Below, one piece after another: positions 36,405 through 44,662 of a DNA stretch of 64,000 nucleotides. How positions within the stretch are numbered: the first letter of the stretch is position 1; each line of letters opens with the position of its first letter. The stretch covers positions 1 through 64,000 of the forward strand of contig NZ_FOVC01000009.1 of NCBI RefSeq assembly GCF_900115045.1, given 5' to 3'. This DNA is from Izhakiella capsodis. GTDB lineage: Bacteria > Pseudomonadota > Gammaproteobacteria > Enterobacterales > Enterobacteriaceae. Below the pieces are notes generated by a model. That model was not told where the DNA came from and did not search any database. It saw only the letters and a list, made by a program, of their open reading frames with translations. The translations under genes were made by a program, and so were the position numbers.

Positions 36405-36591
36405 AGATTTCTCCAGAGAAATATAATCGCAAAATAATTAATAAAGGTAATAAAAAAGCAGGCCATTCTACACAGAATCTGCACGTTCCATCAGGAATGA
36501 TTTCCGGATGTGGAAAGCACACCATCACACGCTTAAAATGCCTCAGCAAATAACATAATCATTACATTCGATCTAACAAGGAAAGGCTGCA

Positions 36592-37062
36592 ATGTCCGGC
36601 AATCTGCTCAGCTCTCAGCAAGCTCGCCAGCTGATTAGTGATATATTTGTTAATCATATGCCCTTTAATCAAGCGCTTGGCATGAAGTTGCTAAGTCTCG
36701 AACCTCATTTCGCCCAACTGCTAATCAAAAATCAGCAAATGCTGGTTGGCAATGTTACGCAAAAAATTTTACATGGCGGCGTTATTGCCGCCGTACTTGA
36801 CGTTGCCGCCGGGGTGGTTTGCGTCACCTCGGCACTCACCTGTCACGATCACATTGCAGAAAATCAATTAAAGCAGCGTCTGGCGCGTATGGGTACTATT
36901 GATCTGCGCGTTGACTATTTACGCCCGGGGCGCGGCGATCATTTCATCGCCAGCAGCAGCCTGCTACGCGCCGGAAATAAGGTATCGGTTGCACGGGTGG
37001 AGCTTCACAATGACACCGGTATCCATATTGCCAGCGCCAGTGCAACTTACATGGTTGGCTAG
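36592..37062 (+). CDS. yigI: hotdog-fold acyl-CoA thioesterase YigI
   Basis: YigI is a single-domain hotdog thioesterase; the E. coli protein acts on medium- and long-chain acyl-CoA. The motif ILHGGVIAAVLDVAAG places the conserved Gly-Gly and Asp of the active site at about residues 60-75, and MGTIDLRVDYLRPGRGDHF is nearly identical to E. coli. It is 156 aa (E. coli 155). It is divergent from pldA, which also feeds fatty acid turnover. Confidence 0.93.
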   Translation: MSGNLLSSQQARQLISDIFVNHMPFNQALGMKLLSLEPHFAQLLIKNQQMLVGNVTQKILHGGVIAAVLDVAAGVVCVTSALTCHDHIAENQLKQRLARMGTIDLRVDYLRPGRGDHFIASSSLLRAGNKVSVARVELHNDTGIHIASASATYMVG

Positions 37063-37167
37063 CCTGTCGACGTGTTTTAACGAACAATTGGTGCGGATTA
37101 TCCGTTTAATTGTTATTTAAGAACACCGATTATAGTTGATCTTTATTATTGATTTTTAAGGTTTTTC

Positions 37168-38070
37168 ATGGATACACAACAAACCCGGCAGGGTATTCTG
37201 TATGCTCTCGGCGCTTATTTTATCTGGGGTATCGCGCCGGCCTATTTCAAAACCATTCAGCAAGTATCTCCCGATGAAATTATGACGCACCGGGTCATCT
37301 GGTCATTTTTCTTTATGCTCATTCTGTTAAGTATCAGCCGTAGCTGGCCTAACGTACACGTCGTCCTACGTCAGCCTCGCAAAGTGCTGCTGCTGGCGGT
37401 AACTGCGATCACTATTGGCGGTAACTGGCTGTTATTCATCTGGGCGGTTAATAACCATCATATGCTTGAATCCAGCCTGGGTTACTTTATCAATCCGCTG
37501 GTGAATGTGCTGATGGGCATGTTGTTTTTGGGAGAACGCTTCCGACGTTTACAATGGCTTGCCGTAGCACTCGCGTCCTGTGGGGTGATTATTCAGCTAT
37601 GGAAGTTTGGCTCTGTCCCCTGGATTTCTCTCGGCCTTGCGCTAAGTTTCTCTTGTTACGGATTAATGAGAAAAAAACTGGCGGTCGATGCCCAAACGGG
37701 CATGCTGCTGGAAACCAGCTGGCTACTCATTCCCTCGGCGCTTTACCTGTTTTGTATCGCCGACAGCCCAACCAGCCATCTTGCCAACAATACGCTGTCG
37801 TTGAACCTGTTGTTGATGGCCGCAGGTATTGTTACCACTATCCCCCTGCTGTTTTTTACCGCTGCCTGCGCCAGATTACGTCTCTCCACCGTTGGCTTTT
37901 TCCAGTATCTCGGACCGACACTCATGTTTTTACTGGCAGTAACATTTTACGATGAGACGCTCAGCCAGGATAAAGCCATCACCTTTGCCTTTATCTGGGG
38001 CGCTCTGGCGCTGTTTATCCTGGATGCGCTGCTGGCAATGGGGCGTAATGCCGCGCAAAGAGTCACCTGA
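37168..38070 (+). CDS. rarD: EamA/RarD-type transporter RarD
   Basis: RarD is an inner-membrane protein of the drug/metabolite transporter superfamily with about ten helices in two EamA repeats; its substrate is unknown (the name comes from a chloramphenicol phenotype in Pseudomonas). FIWGIAPAYFK lies in helix 1 and WLLFIWAVNNHHMLESSLGY in the middle of the first repeat. It is 300 aa (E. coli 296). AAGG precedes the ATG. It follows yigI by 105 bp on the same strand. Confidence 0.93.
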   Translation: MDTQQTRQGILYALGAYFIWGIAPAYFKTIQQVSPDEIMTHRVIWSFFFMLILLSISRSWPNVHVVLRQPRKVLLLAVTAITIGGNWLLFIWAVNNHHMLESSLGYFINPLVNVLMGMLFLGERFRRLQWLAVALASCGVIIQLWKFGSVPWISLGLALSFSCYGLMRKKLAVDAQTGMLLETSWLLIPSALYLFCIADSPTSHLANNTLSLNLLLMAAGIVTTIPLLFFTAACARLRLSTVGFFQYLGPTLMFLLAVTFYDETLSQDKAITFAFIWGALALFILDALLAMGRNAAQRVT

Positions 38071-38082
38071 CCGTGTTAATTC

Positions 38083-38123
38083 TCTCTACAACCAATGGGC
38101 ATGAAGGCCGTTGGTTGTAGAGA
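38083..38123. repeat. 13-bp perfect inverted repeat between rarD and corA
   Basis: TCTCTACAACCAA (38083-38095) and TTGGTTGTAGAGA (38111-38123) pair perfectly around a 15-nt loop in the 102-bp gap between convergent rarD and corA. No T-run follows on either strand. A bidirectional transcript end or mRNA 3' stabiliser is likely. Confidence 0.7.
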
Positions 38124-38172
38124 ATGATAAGCAGATCAATCCCCTGCCTGTCTCACATCGCTGCGTAGCAAC

Positions 38173-39126
38173 TCACAGCCAGTTACGCCGTTTAAAATAG
38201 AGGTAAGGTGCCAGTCCGGCCAGTATCATCAGCGAAATAGCGCCCGGATAGCCAAAGCTCCAGTGCAGCTCCGGCATAAAGTCAAAGTTCATCCCATAGC
38301 TGGATGCAACTAACGTTGGCGGCAGGAAAACAACTGACACCACCGAGAAGATTTTAATGATCCGGTTCTGCTCAATGCTGATGAATCCCATAGCAGCCTG
38401 CATCAGGAAGTTTACCTTCTGGAACAGTGACTCATTGTGGGGTAGCAGCGATTCGATATCGCGTAGTACCTCTCGCGCCTGCTCCAGCTGGTTAGTCGGC
38501 AAGCGCGCCTTACGTATCAGGAAATTAAGCGCACGCTGAGTATCCATCAGGCAAAGACGCACTTTCCAGCCAATATCTTCCAGACCAGCGAGGCGAGCCA
38601 GCGCCTGATCAAATTCATCCCCCTGATGGCCTTCCATCAGTACACGGCTTAGCTTCTCCAGCGAGGTGTAAATGCTTTCAATTTCATCCGCCAGCTGCTC
38701 AATTTTGGTTTCAAACAGATCGAGTAACAGCTCAAAAGCGTTGCCATCAATGAGCGTCTGATTACGCGCGCGCATGCGGTAAAGTCGGAAGGCTGGTAGT
38801 TCACGTTCGCGCAGGGTGTACAGGCGCCCTTCACGCAAAGTGAAAGCTACCGTACTGTTGCCTGCATGATCTTCGGCATCTTCATAAAAGAAAAAAGAGT
38901 GGATGTGCAAACCATCTTCATCTTCAAAAAAGCGAGCGGACGCCTCGATATCTTCCAGTTCAATGCGGGTCGCAAGACTCTGGCCCAGCTGGCTTTGCAC
39001 CAGATTTCGTTCGTCTTCCTGGGGTTCAATCAAATCGACCCAGAGAGAAAGTTGCAGATCGTCTGGCTGTTCATCAAGTTCCAGGCGCGTCAGACGACTG
39101 TCATCCAGTTTAAAAGCGCTCAGCAT
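38173..39126 (-). CDS. corA: magnesium/cobalt transporter CorA
   Basis: CorA is the main constitutive Mg2+ channel and also passes Co2+ and Ni2+; it forms a pentamer in the inner membrane. The large cytoplasmic domain (about 1-250) is acidic and helical, followed by two C-terminal helices. The selectivity motif YGMN sits at the end of the first helix, followed by FDFMPEL in the periplasmic loop. It is 317 aa (E. coli 316). A long structured leader with its own promoter lies upstream. Confidence 0.98.
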   Translation of the reverse strand: MLSAFKLDDSRLTRLELDEQPDDLQLSLWVDLIEPQEDERNLVQSQLGQSLATRIELEDIEASARFFEDEDGLHIHSFFFYEDAEDHAGNSTVAFTLREGRLYTLRERELPAFRLYRMRARNQTLIDGNAFELLLDLFETKIEQLADEIESIYTSLEKLSRVLMEGHQGDEFDQALARLAGLEDIGWKVRLCLMDTQRALNFLIRKARLPTNQLEQAREVLRDIESLLPHNESLFQKVNFLMQAAMGFISIEQNRIIKIFSVVSVVFLPPTLVASSYGMNFDFMPELHWSFGYPGAISLMILAGLAPYLYFKRRNWL

Positions 39127-39357
39127 TGCAGTACTCCCAGCTCATGGTCACAGACGGGGTATTAAGCTTGAACACGGAGGAAGCTGACGTTTCTGTCAGC
39201 ATGTGGTGCTGACTCAGAGCGACGGGTATGTGGTCGCCAAAAACCACTAAGGTTATCAGCGCAGAGTGATAGCCTTAGAAGTTGCACCTGTTGGTCAGGT
39301 GGTTGAGCCAGCATCTACTGGGTGTGTCCAAGGCAATTGTCCCTTCAGGATAATGGT
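39127..39357 (-). promoter_or_regulatory. corA mRNA leader with alternative hairpins
   Basis: From the predicted start near 39357 to the corA ATG the leader is about 230 nt. In transcription order it has a 6-bp hairpin (39301-39285), a bulged hairpin CTAAGG.TATCA/TGATA.CCTTAG (39278-39247), then two hairpins that share one arm: GTCAGCA/TGCTGAC (39213-39195) and GCTGAC/GTCAGC (39201-39183). Only one of the last two can form at a time. Salmonella corA is known to have a leader that switches between structures, coupled to a short ORF and Rho; this looks like the same arrangement. Confidence 0.7.
39162..39314 (-). CDS. candidate CorL-type leader peptide, 50 aa
   Basis: A 50-codon ORF (ATG at 39314, TAA at 39164-39162) fills most of the corA leader. 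It starts MLAQPPDQQVQLLRLSLCAD and ends SFLRVQA. An in-frame TAG directly precedes the ATG, so translation cannot start earlier in this frame. The ribosome-binding site is weak. Three of the four leader hairpins, including both mutually exclusive ones, lie inside it, so ribosome movement would control folding. I infer it to be the equivalent of Salmonella corL, but I cannot compare sequences here. Confidence 0.5.
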   Translation of the reverse strand: MLAQPPDQQVQLLRLSLCADNLSGFWRPHTRRSESAPHADRNVSFLRVQA

Positions 39358-39363
39358 GCGCGC

Positions 39364-39392
39364 ATGTTACGCCGGGATGAAATCATCGTCAA
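39364..39392 (-). promoter_or_regulatory. probable corA promoter
   Basis: TTGACG at 39392-39387 and TAACAT at 39369-39364 are separated by 17 bp. Transcription would start near 39357. The match is five of six for -35 and four of six for -10. The remaining bases to 39576 show no other site I could define; they must also hold the wbuC promoter. Confidence 0.65.
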
Positions 39393-39576
39393 CCGCAGCA
39401 GCGGCGAAAGGCTGGTTATTCATTAACCTGCCGTACTTTCAAACTCTTTATAGTTTAGCAGCTCATCACCTTGCCAGAAGCAGACTGGCATCTAACTTAC
39501 GCGGGCCGATCCCTGGAGGACAAAATTCTGCTATGTTAACGCTCTTTCTGACCATGCTTAGGCGACGAAACCACAC

Positions 39577-40059
39577 ATGAAACACCTTACCCCGAATGAT
39601 TTAGCTACGCTGAGCCAGAAGGCCGCCAGCGCCGTGCGTTTGCGCAGTAACCTTAACCTGCACGCTGAGCTGAGCGATCCGGTACAACGGCTGGCGATCG
39701 CCATGGAGCCGGGAACCTATATTCGCCCCCATCGTCATCTGCAAACCTGGGAAGTGCTCACTCCCCTTACAGGGCGCTTTGTCGTGCTGCTATTTAAAGA
39801 TGATGGCAGCGTTTTGCAACGCGTAGTGCTCGGCGAGGACGCCCAGCTGATTGAAATACCGGCCGGAGCCTGGCACGCGGTGCTTTCACTGGACAACAAT
39901 GGCGTTATTTTTGAAGTAAAACAGGGCCCATATTTGGCGCTAGACGAGGAGCATTGTCAGAGCTGGGCGCCGCGGGAAGGTGAGGCGGGCTGCGATCAGG
40001 TAGTAGACTGGTATCGTACAGCCAGCATCGGCGAGCGGTTCAGCCCGGAGAGTGCCTGA
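39577..40059 (+). CDS. wbuC: WbuC family cupin-fold protein
   Basis: This 160-aa protein belongs to the WbuC cupin family, small proteins mostly encoded in O-antigen clusters and of unknown biochemical role. The cupin core holds GTYIRPHRHLQTWEVL, with the two histidines and the glutamate expected to bind metal, and IEIPAGAWHAVLSLD with the second-motif His. There is no signal peptide. Here it stands alone between corA and uvrD, away from surface polysaccharide genes. Its stop codon is 6 bp from that of uvrD (convergent). Confidence 0.75.
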   Translation: MKHLTPNDLATLSQKAASAVRLRSNLNLHAELSDPVQRLAIAMEPGTYIRPHRHLQTWEVLTPLTGRFVVLLFKDDGSVLQRVVLGEDAQLIEIPAGAWHAVLSLDNNGVIFEVKQGPYLALDEEHCQSWAPREGEAGCDQVVDWYRTASIGERFSPESA

Positions 40060-40065
40060 GGTTTC

Positions 40066-42228
40066 TTACTCTGTTTCCAGTCTGGCATAGGCGGCAACCA
40101 GCCATTTAATGCCCTGCCCCTGAAATGCCACCTGCAGACGACTGTGCTCACCGCTACCCTCAAGATTGATAATGGTACCCTCGCCAAACTTAGCATGGCG
40201 TACCCGCTGACCCAGCGCAAAACCACTGTCATTTTTAGCCACCGGCGTTCCCATTCGCTGGTGGCTCACCGGACGGCTTACGCTGGCGCGCAGGCGAACC
40301 TCTTCAACGCAGGTTTCCGGCAGTTCACCAATGAAGCGCGAGGGGCGATGATAAACCTCTTTGCCATACAGGCGCCGGGTTTCCGCATAGGTGAGTGTGA
40401 GTTTTTGCATCGCGCGGGTGACGCCAACGTATGCGAGACGGCGCTCCTCCTCCAGACGCCCTCCCTCTTCCAGTGACATCTGGCTGGGGAACATCCCCTC
40501 TTCCATGCCGACAATAAAAACCTGCTGGAACTCTAATCCTTTAGCTGCATGCATCGTCATCAGCTGCACGGAGTCTTGCCACTTATCGGCCTGGCCTTCT
40601 CCGGCTTCAAGAGCCGCATGAGAGAGAAACGCCTGCAACGGCATCAGGTCCTGATCTTCATCCTGATAGCTGAACTGGCGCGTGGCGTTGACCAGCTCCT
40701 CCAGGTTTTCGATACGAGCCTGGGCCTTTTCGCCCTTTTCCTCTTCGTACATTAACCATAGCCCGGAGTCTTTAATCACCCGATCGGTCTGTATGTGCAA
40801 CGGCAGCTCTGCGGTGTCGTAAGCCAACGCGTCCACCAGCTCGCTAAAACGCTGTAGCGCTGATGCTGCACGCCCTGCCAACGCTTTTTCCTGTAATAAT
40901 GTACGGCTTGCCTGCCACAGCGTGATGCCGCGATCGCGCGCAGTCTGACGCACCACATCAAGTGTACGATCGCCAATGCCACGCGTCGGCGTATTAACCA
41001 CTCGTTCGAAAGCCGCATCATCATTGCGATTGGAAATCAGACGCAAATATGCCAGCGCGTCTTTAATTTCCTGACGCTCAAAGAAGCGCATGCCACCATA
41101 GATACGGTAAGGCATGCTGGTCTGCAGTAGCGCCTCCTCCAGCACGCGCGACTGGGCGTTACTGCGATAAAGAATGGCACAATCGCTGAGCGCGCCGCCA
41201 TTTTCCATCCAAACCTTGATGCGATTCACCACAAAGCGCGCTTCATCCAGCTCGTTAAAGGCACAGTACAGAGATATGGGTTCACCATCGCTACCGTCGG
41301 TCCACAACTCCTTACCAAGCCGACCGCTGTTATTGGCAATCAGGGCATTGGCTGCGGTAAGTATATTGCTGGTCGAGCGGTAATTTTGCTCAAGACGTAT
41401 GGTTTGCGCACCGGGAAAATCACGAAGAAAACGCTGAATATTTTCCACCTGCGCGCCGCGCCAGCCATAAATTGACTGATCATCGTCGCCAACGATAGTC
41501 ACGCTACCGCTGTCGCCGGCCAATAGCCTGATCCAGGCATACTGAATGCTGTTGGTATCCTGAAATTCATCCACCAATATACTGGCGAAACGTTCGCGAT
41601 AGTGGTTAAGAATATGGGGCTTTGTCAGCCACAGTTCGTGGGCTCGCAGCAGCAGCTCAGCAAAGTCTACAAGCCCTGCGCGATCGCAAGCCTCCTGATA
41701 CGCCTGATAGATGCGCAGCCAGGTCTGCTCGACGGGGTTACCGTAGGATTCAATATGGTCAGGTCGCAAGCCTTCGTCTTTTTTACCGTTGATGTACCAC
41801 ATGGCCTGTCGCGCAGGCCATTGTTTCTCATCAAGATTCATCGCCTTAATCAGGCGCTTTAACAAACGTAGCTGATCTTCACTGTCCAGGATCTGAAAAT
41901 CCTGAGGCAGCCGCGCATCAAGATGATGTGCACGCAGCAGGCGATGTGCAAGGCCGTGGAAGGTGCCAATCCACATCCCTCCCTGGCTGGTGCCAATTAG
42001 CTGTTCAATGCGATGACGCATTTCCGCTGCGGCTTTATTGGTGAAAGTCACCGCCATTATCGAATAGGGTGAACAGTGCTCCACCGCCAGAAGCCAGGCG
42101 ATACGATGCACCAGCACACGGGTTTTACCACTGCCTGCTCCGGCCAGCACCAGCATATTGCCGCGCGGGGAGGCTACGGCTTCACGTTGTTTATCGTTAA
42201 GGCTGTTGAGCAGGTCAGAAACGTCCAT
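40066..42228 (-). CDS. uvrD: DNA helicase II UvrD
   Basis: UvrD is a 3'-5' superfamily 1A helicase that removes the incised strand in nucleotide excision repair and unwinds in mismatch repair. In order: Q-motif LNDKQREAV, Walker A AGAGSGKTRVL, motif II VDEFQDTN, motif III GDDDQSIYGWRGA, motif IV EQNYRSTSNI, motif V MTMHAAKGLEF and motif VI VGVTRAMQKL, ending in the Tudor-like RNAP-interacting tail. The start MDVSDLLNSL gives 720 aa, identical to the E. coli length. A LexA-like box lies 36 bp upstream. Confidence 0.98.
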   Translation of the reverse strand: MDVSDLLNSLNDKQREAVASPRGNMLVLAGAGSGKTRVLVHRIAWLLAVEHCSPYSIMAVTFTNKAAAEMRHRIEQLIGTSQGGMWIGTFHGLAHRLLRAHHLDARLPQDFQILDSEDQLRLLKRLIKAMNLDEKQWPARQAMWYINGKKDEGLRPDHIESYGNPVEQTWLRIYQAYQEACDRAGLVDFAELLLRAHELWLTKPHILNHYRERFASILVDEFQDTNSIQYAWIRLLAGDSGSVTIVGDDDQSIYGWRGAQVENIQRFLRDFPGAQTIRLEQNYRSTSNILTAANALIANNSGRLGKELWTDGSDGEPISLYCAFNELDEARFVVNRIKVWMENGGALSDCAILYRSNAQSRVLEEALLQTSMPYRIYGGMRFFERQEIKDALAYLRLISNRNDDAAFERVVNTPTRGIGDRTLDVVRQTARDRGITLWQASRTLLQEKALAGRAASALQRFSELVDALAYDTAELPLHIQTDRVIKDSGLWLMYEEEKGEKAQARIENLEELVNATRQFSYQDEDQDLMPLQAFLSHAALEAGEGQADKWQDSVQLMTMHAAKGLEFQQVFIVGMEEGMFPSQMSLEEGGRLEEERRLAYVGVTRAMQKLTLTYAETRRLYGKEVYHRPSRFIGELPETCVEEVRLRASVSRPVSHQRMGTPVAKNDSGFALGQRVRHAKFGEGTIINLEGSGEHSRLQVAFQGQGIKWLVAAYARLETE

Positions 42229-42264
42229 AAGCACCATCAAAGTTGCGCAGCGTTCGCCGCATCA

Positions 42265-42280
42265 CTGGATATTTATCCAC
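42265..42280 (-). promoter_or_regulatory. LexA-like box upstream of uvrD
   Basis: CTGGATATTTATCCAC, read on the plus strand, is a near-palindrome related to the LexA consensus CTG-N10-CAG but with the final G replaced by C. E. coli uvrD is SOS-regulated from the equivalent place. Only one complete CTG half-site remains, so binding may be weak. Confidence 0.5.
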
Positions 42281-42336
42281 TAAACTTTATCCCGCAACCG
42301 GGCGTATGTCACGTCAATTGCGCGACGCGACCGGGA

Positions 42337-43053
42337 TTATACCAGCGCAGTCAGCGATGCCAATTGAGTGATTTCGAGTGTGGGAAGCAGGCGTGAATCG
42401 GCGATCTTCAGCAGATTACCACTACGCAGATTAATCCAGCAGGCCTGCATACCACAGCGAACCGCACCGGCCACATCAGTCGTCAGATCGTCGCCAACGT
42501 GCAATATCTGCGACGGCGTAAGTCCGAGGCGCTGTACGGCAACACGGTACATATCATCGCAGGGTTTAGCCCGCCCATCCGGGCCGGCCCGCAGTACAAA
42601 CTGGAAGTATGACTCAAGGCCTAAACGCGCTGGTTCCGCATTACCATTAGTGATAGCGACTAGAGGAAAATGCTGCGCCAGCACCGCCAGCGTGGTATGC
42701 GTTTCCGCCGGTACCTGCACTTCGCTTCGCCATCGGGCAAATACGGACATGACCTCTGCAGCGCCGGACGTTGCCTGTCCAGGGGTTAACCCTCTGGTCT
42801 CCATCGCTCGCACCACGGCTCGCCGACGCCATTCGGTCACGTCGTGATAGATATCCGGCTCCTCCTCTAGCAGCCGATCGCGGATTTCCTGATATGCAGC
42901 TACGCTGAAGTCCTGCATAGCTGGATGCCAGGCTTGCAGCGCGGCGTGTGACTCCGCCGTGGTTTTACGGATCACCGGCCTATTGTCATACAGCGTATCG
43001 TCAAGGTCGAAAGTGATAGCGGCTAGAGGACACAGTGGGCGGTAGAAGTGCAT
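42337..43053 (-). CDS. yigB: HAD-family FMN phosphatase YigB
   Basis: YigB is a HAD subfamily IA phosphatase; the E. coli enzyme hydrolyses FMN to riboflavin as part of flavin homeostasis and also acts on sugar phosphates. Motif I is ITFDLDDTLYDN (residues 13-24), motif II VAITNGN and motif IV HVGDDLTTDVAGA. It is 238 aa, the E. coli length. Its ATG shares one base with the xerC stop, and uvrD lies 108 bp downstream. Confidence 0.95.
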   Translation of the reverse strand: MHFYRPLCPLAAITFDLDDTLYDNRPVIRKTTAESHAALQAWHPAMQDFSVAAYQEIRDRLLEEEPDIYHDVTEWRRRAVVRAMETRGLTPGQATSGAAEVMSVFARWRSEVQVPAETHTTLAVLAQHFPLVAITNGNAEPARLGLESYFQFVLRAGPDGRAKPCDDMYRVAVQRLGLTPSQILHVGDDLTTDVAGAVRCGMQACWINLRSGNLLKIADSRLLPTLEITQLASLTALV

Positions 43054-43961
43054 CAGGATTTCCCTCGTTTTGCCCTCGGATGGGCGGCATCATACACCGA
43101 TGCTAAATGTTGAAAGTCTAAATGCGTGTAGATTTGGGTGGTGGTAAGATTCGCATGCCCCAGTAGCTCCTGGACGGCACGCAAATCACCGCTTGATTCG
43201 AGCATGTGAGTAGCAAAGGAGTGGCGTAATTTATGCGGATGGACATGACTGCTGACTTGCTGTCTGACACCCCATTGCGCGAACCGCTTTTGTACACTGC
43301 GCGCGGAAAGACGCCCACCATTTTTGGATAAAAACAACGCGTTGTCTTCCGGCTCCAGTAGCTCGCGCCACTCCAGCCAGTGCTGAAGCCAGCTTACGGC
43401 CGTGGTACCAACAGGCAGACGACGCTCCTTACTGCCTTTACCCACAACCCAGACTTCGCCGCTGTCGAGATCGAGGTGACTCGTGTCGAGACCAACCAGC
43501 TCGGAAAGACGTAATCCCGCGCCATACATCACCTCCAGCATCGTCCGGTCACGCACAGAAAGCGGATCGTTAAGATCAAAATTGAGTAGCTGACTAACTT
43601 CATCAACATCCATATTCTTAGGCAGATGGCGACCCGACCTCGGTGTGGTAACGCTTTTCGCCGGATTAACTTTCAGTTCGCCCTGACGCACTAACCAGTC
43701 AAGTAAGCTTCGGAGTGCCGAGAGGCGCAGTGCCAGGCTGGATGCCTGCAGGCCATCACGACGGCTACGGGCCGCCAGGGCGCGTACTCGCGTTACGTCA
43801 AGATCACGCCATGCCATGACGCTCATCTCTGCAGCAAGTGCAATGACCGCCATCAGTTGACGCCGGTAGTTTTTTTGCGTCAGAGGGCTGAGCTGGCGCT
43901 CAATTTTGAGATAGCGCAGAAAGTCTTCAACTGCAGGCGTCAGCGGCGAATCAAGGCTCAT
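43053..43961 (-). CDS. xerC: site-specific tyrosine recombinase XerC
   Basis: XerC acts with XerD at dif to resolve chromosome dimers at division. The N-terminal core-binding domain covers about 1-110 and the catalytic domain the rest. Catalytic residues are R151 (GLRLSEL), K175 (GKGSKER), H243 and R246 (HKLRHSFATHML), H269 (LGHANL) and the nucleophile Y278 (IYTH). It is 302 aa (E. coli 298; three extra N-terminal residues account for the offset). It overlaps yigA upstream by 4 nt and yigB by 1 nt, one coupled operon. Confidence 0.97.
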   Translation of the reverse strand: MSLDSPLTPAVEDFLRYLKIERQLSPLTQKNYRRQLMAVIALAAEMSVMAWRDLDVTRVRALAARSRRDGLQASSLALRLSALRSLLDWLVRQGELKVNPAKSVTTPRSGRHLPKNMDVDEVSQLLNFDLNDPLSVRDRTMLEVMYGAGLRLSELVGLDTSHLDLDSGEVWVVGKGSKERRLPVGTTAVSWLQHWLEWRELLEPEDNALFLSKNGGRLSARSVQKRFAQWGVRQQVSSHVHPHKLRHSFATHMLESSGDLRAVQELLGHANLTTTQIYTHLDFQHLASVYDAAHPRAKRGKS

Positions 43962-44662
43962 ACCCGCTCAATCCAGCGCAGCAGTATATCTGGCATTATA
44001 GCGCTCAGATGCTGCAACAGCACCGTGCCCATACCCGTCTGATAGTGCTGAGCGTCACGGCTACTAAAAATCAGAACCCCGAGCTCGCCACGCTCTCCCA
44101 TCAGAGACATTGCCACTGAACCAATCGCTTTTGCTTGCGGCAGCAGTAACAGTAGCTCCGGGCCATTCAGGCTACCCAAATAGTGTTGCTGCTTGCCAAA
44201 GCGCTGAATACGCACCGGCTCAAAGGCCTGAGACGAAAGCGCCAGCTGGGTAAAATCCGACGGCGCACCCAGTCGCCAGCGATCGCTGAACAGTCGGAGA
44301 TTCGCCCCCGCCAGCCCCAGCTCCCGCGCCCAACGATGTAGCCGGTTTAGCATTTCCTGCAGGCTGGAAGCTGAAGCCAGACGGCCCTGGAGCGCCAGCA
44401 GGCGATCGAACAGCTGCTGGTTGGCATGGGCCTGTTCCATCAGCAACGTGATCTCCTGCTCCAGCTCGGCAATATGTTTGCGCTGGCGGGTTAGTTGCCA
44501 TTCAACCAGCGATACCGTTCCCCGCACAGGATGAGGAACAACCATCTGTTCGGTCTGGCGTGCATTACGAATAAAGAAATCCGGATTGCACATCAGATAG
44601 TCGCTCACAACCTGATCATCGGGCAGAAGTTCACTGGCTGTCTGTTCTCCAGGGATTTTCAT
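43958..44662 (-). CDS. yigA: DUF484 family protein YigA
   Basis: YigA belongs to the DUF484 family; its function is unknown, and the fold is GAF-like. It starts with a polar region and VVSDYLMCNPDFFIRN, has a coiled-coil helix (QRKHIAELEQEITLLMEQAH) at about 78-97, then the GAF-like domain to the end with GSVAMSLMGERGELGVLIF. It is 234 aa (E. coli 235). It sits between dapF and xerC with 4-nt overlaps on both sides. Confidence 0.93.
   Translation of the reverse strand: MKIPGEQTASELLPDDQVVSDYLMCNPDFFIRNARQTEQMVVPHPVRGTVSLVEWQLTRQRKHIAELEQEITLLMEQAHANQQLFDRLLALQGRLASASSLQEMLNRLHRWARELGLAGANLRLFSDRWRLGAPSDFTQLALSSQAFEPVRIQRFGKQQHYLGSLNGPELLLLLPQAKAIGSVAMSLMGERGELGVLIFSSRDAQHYQTGMGTVLLQHLSAIMPDILLRWIERV

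Noticed and set aside
39266..39580. 104-codon plus-strand ORF upstream of wbuC
   Set aside because: It runs antisense to the corA leader and promoter and shows no recognisable protein features.
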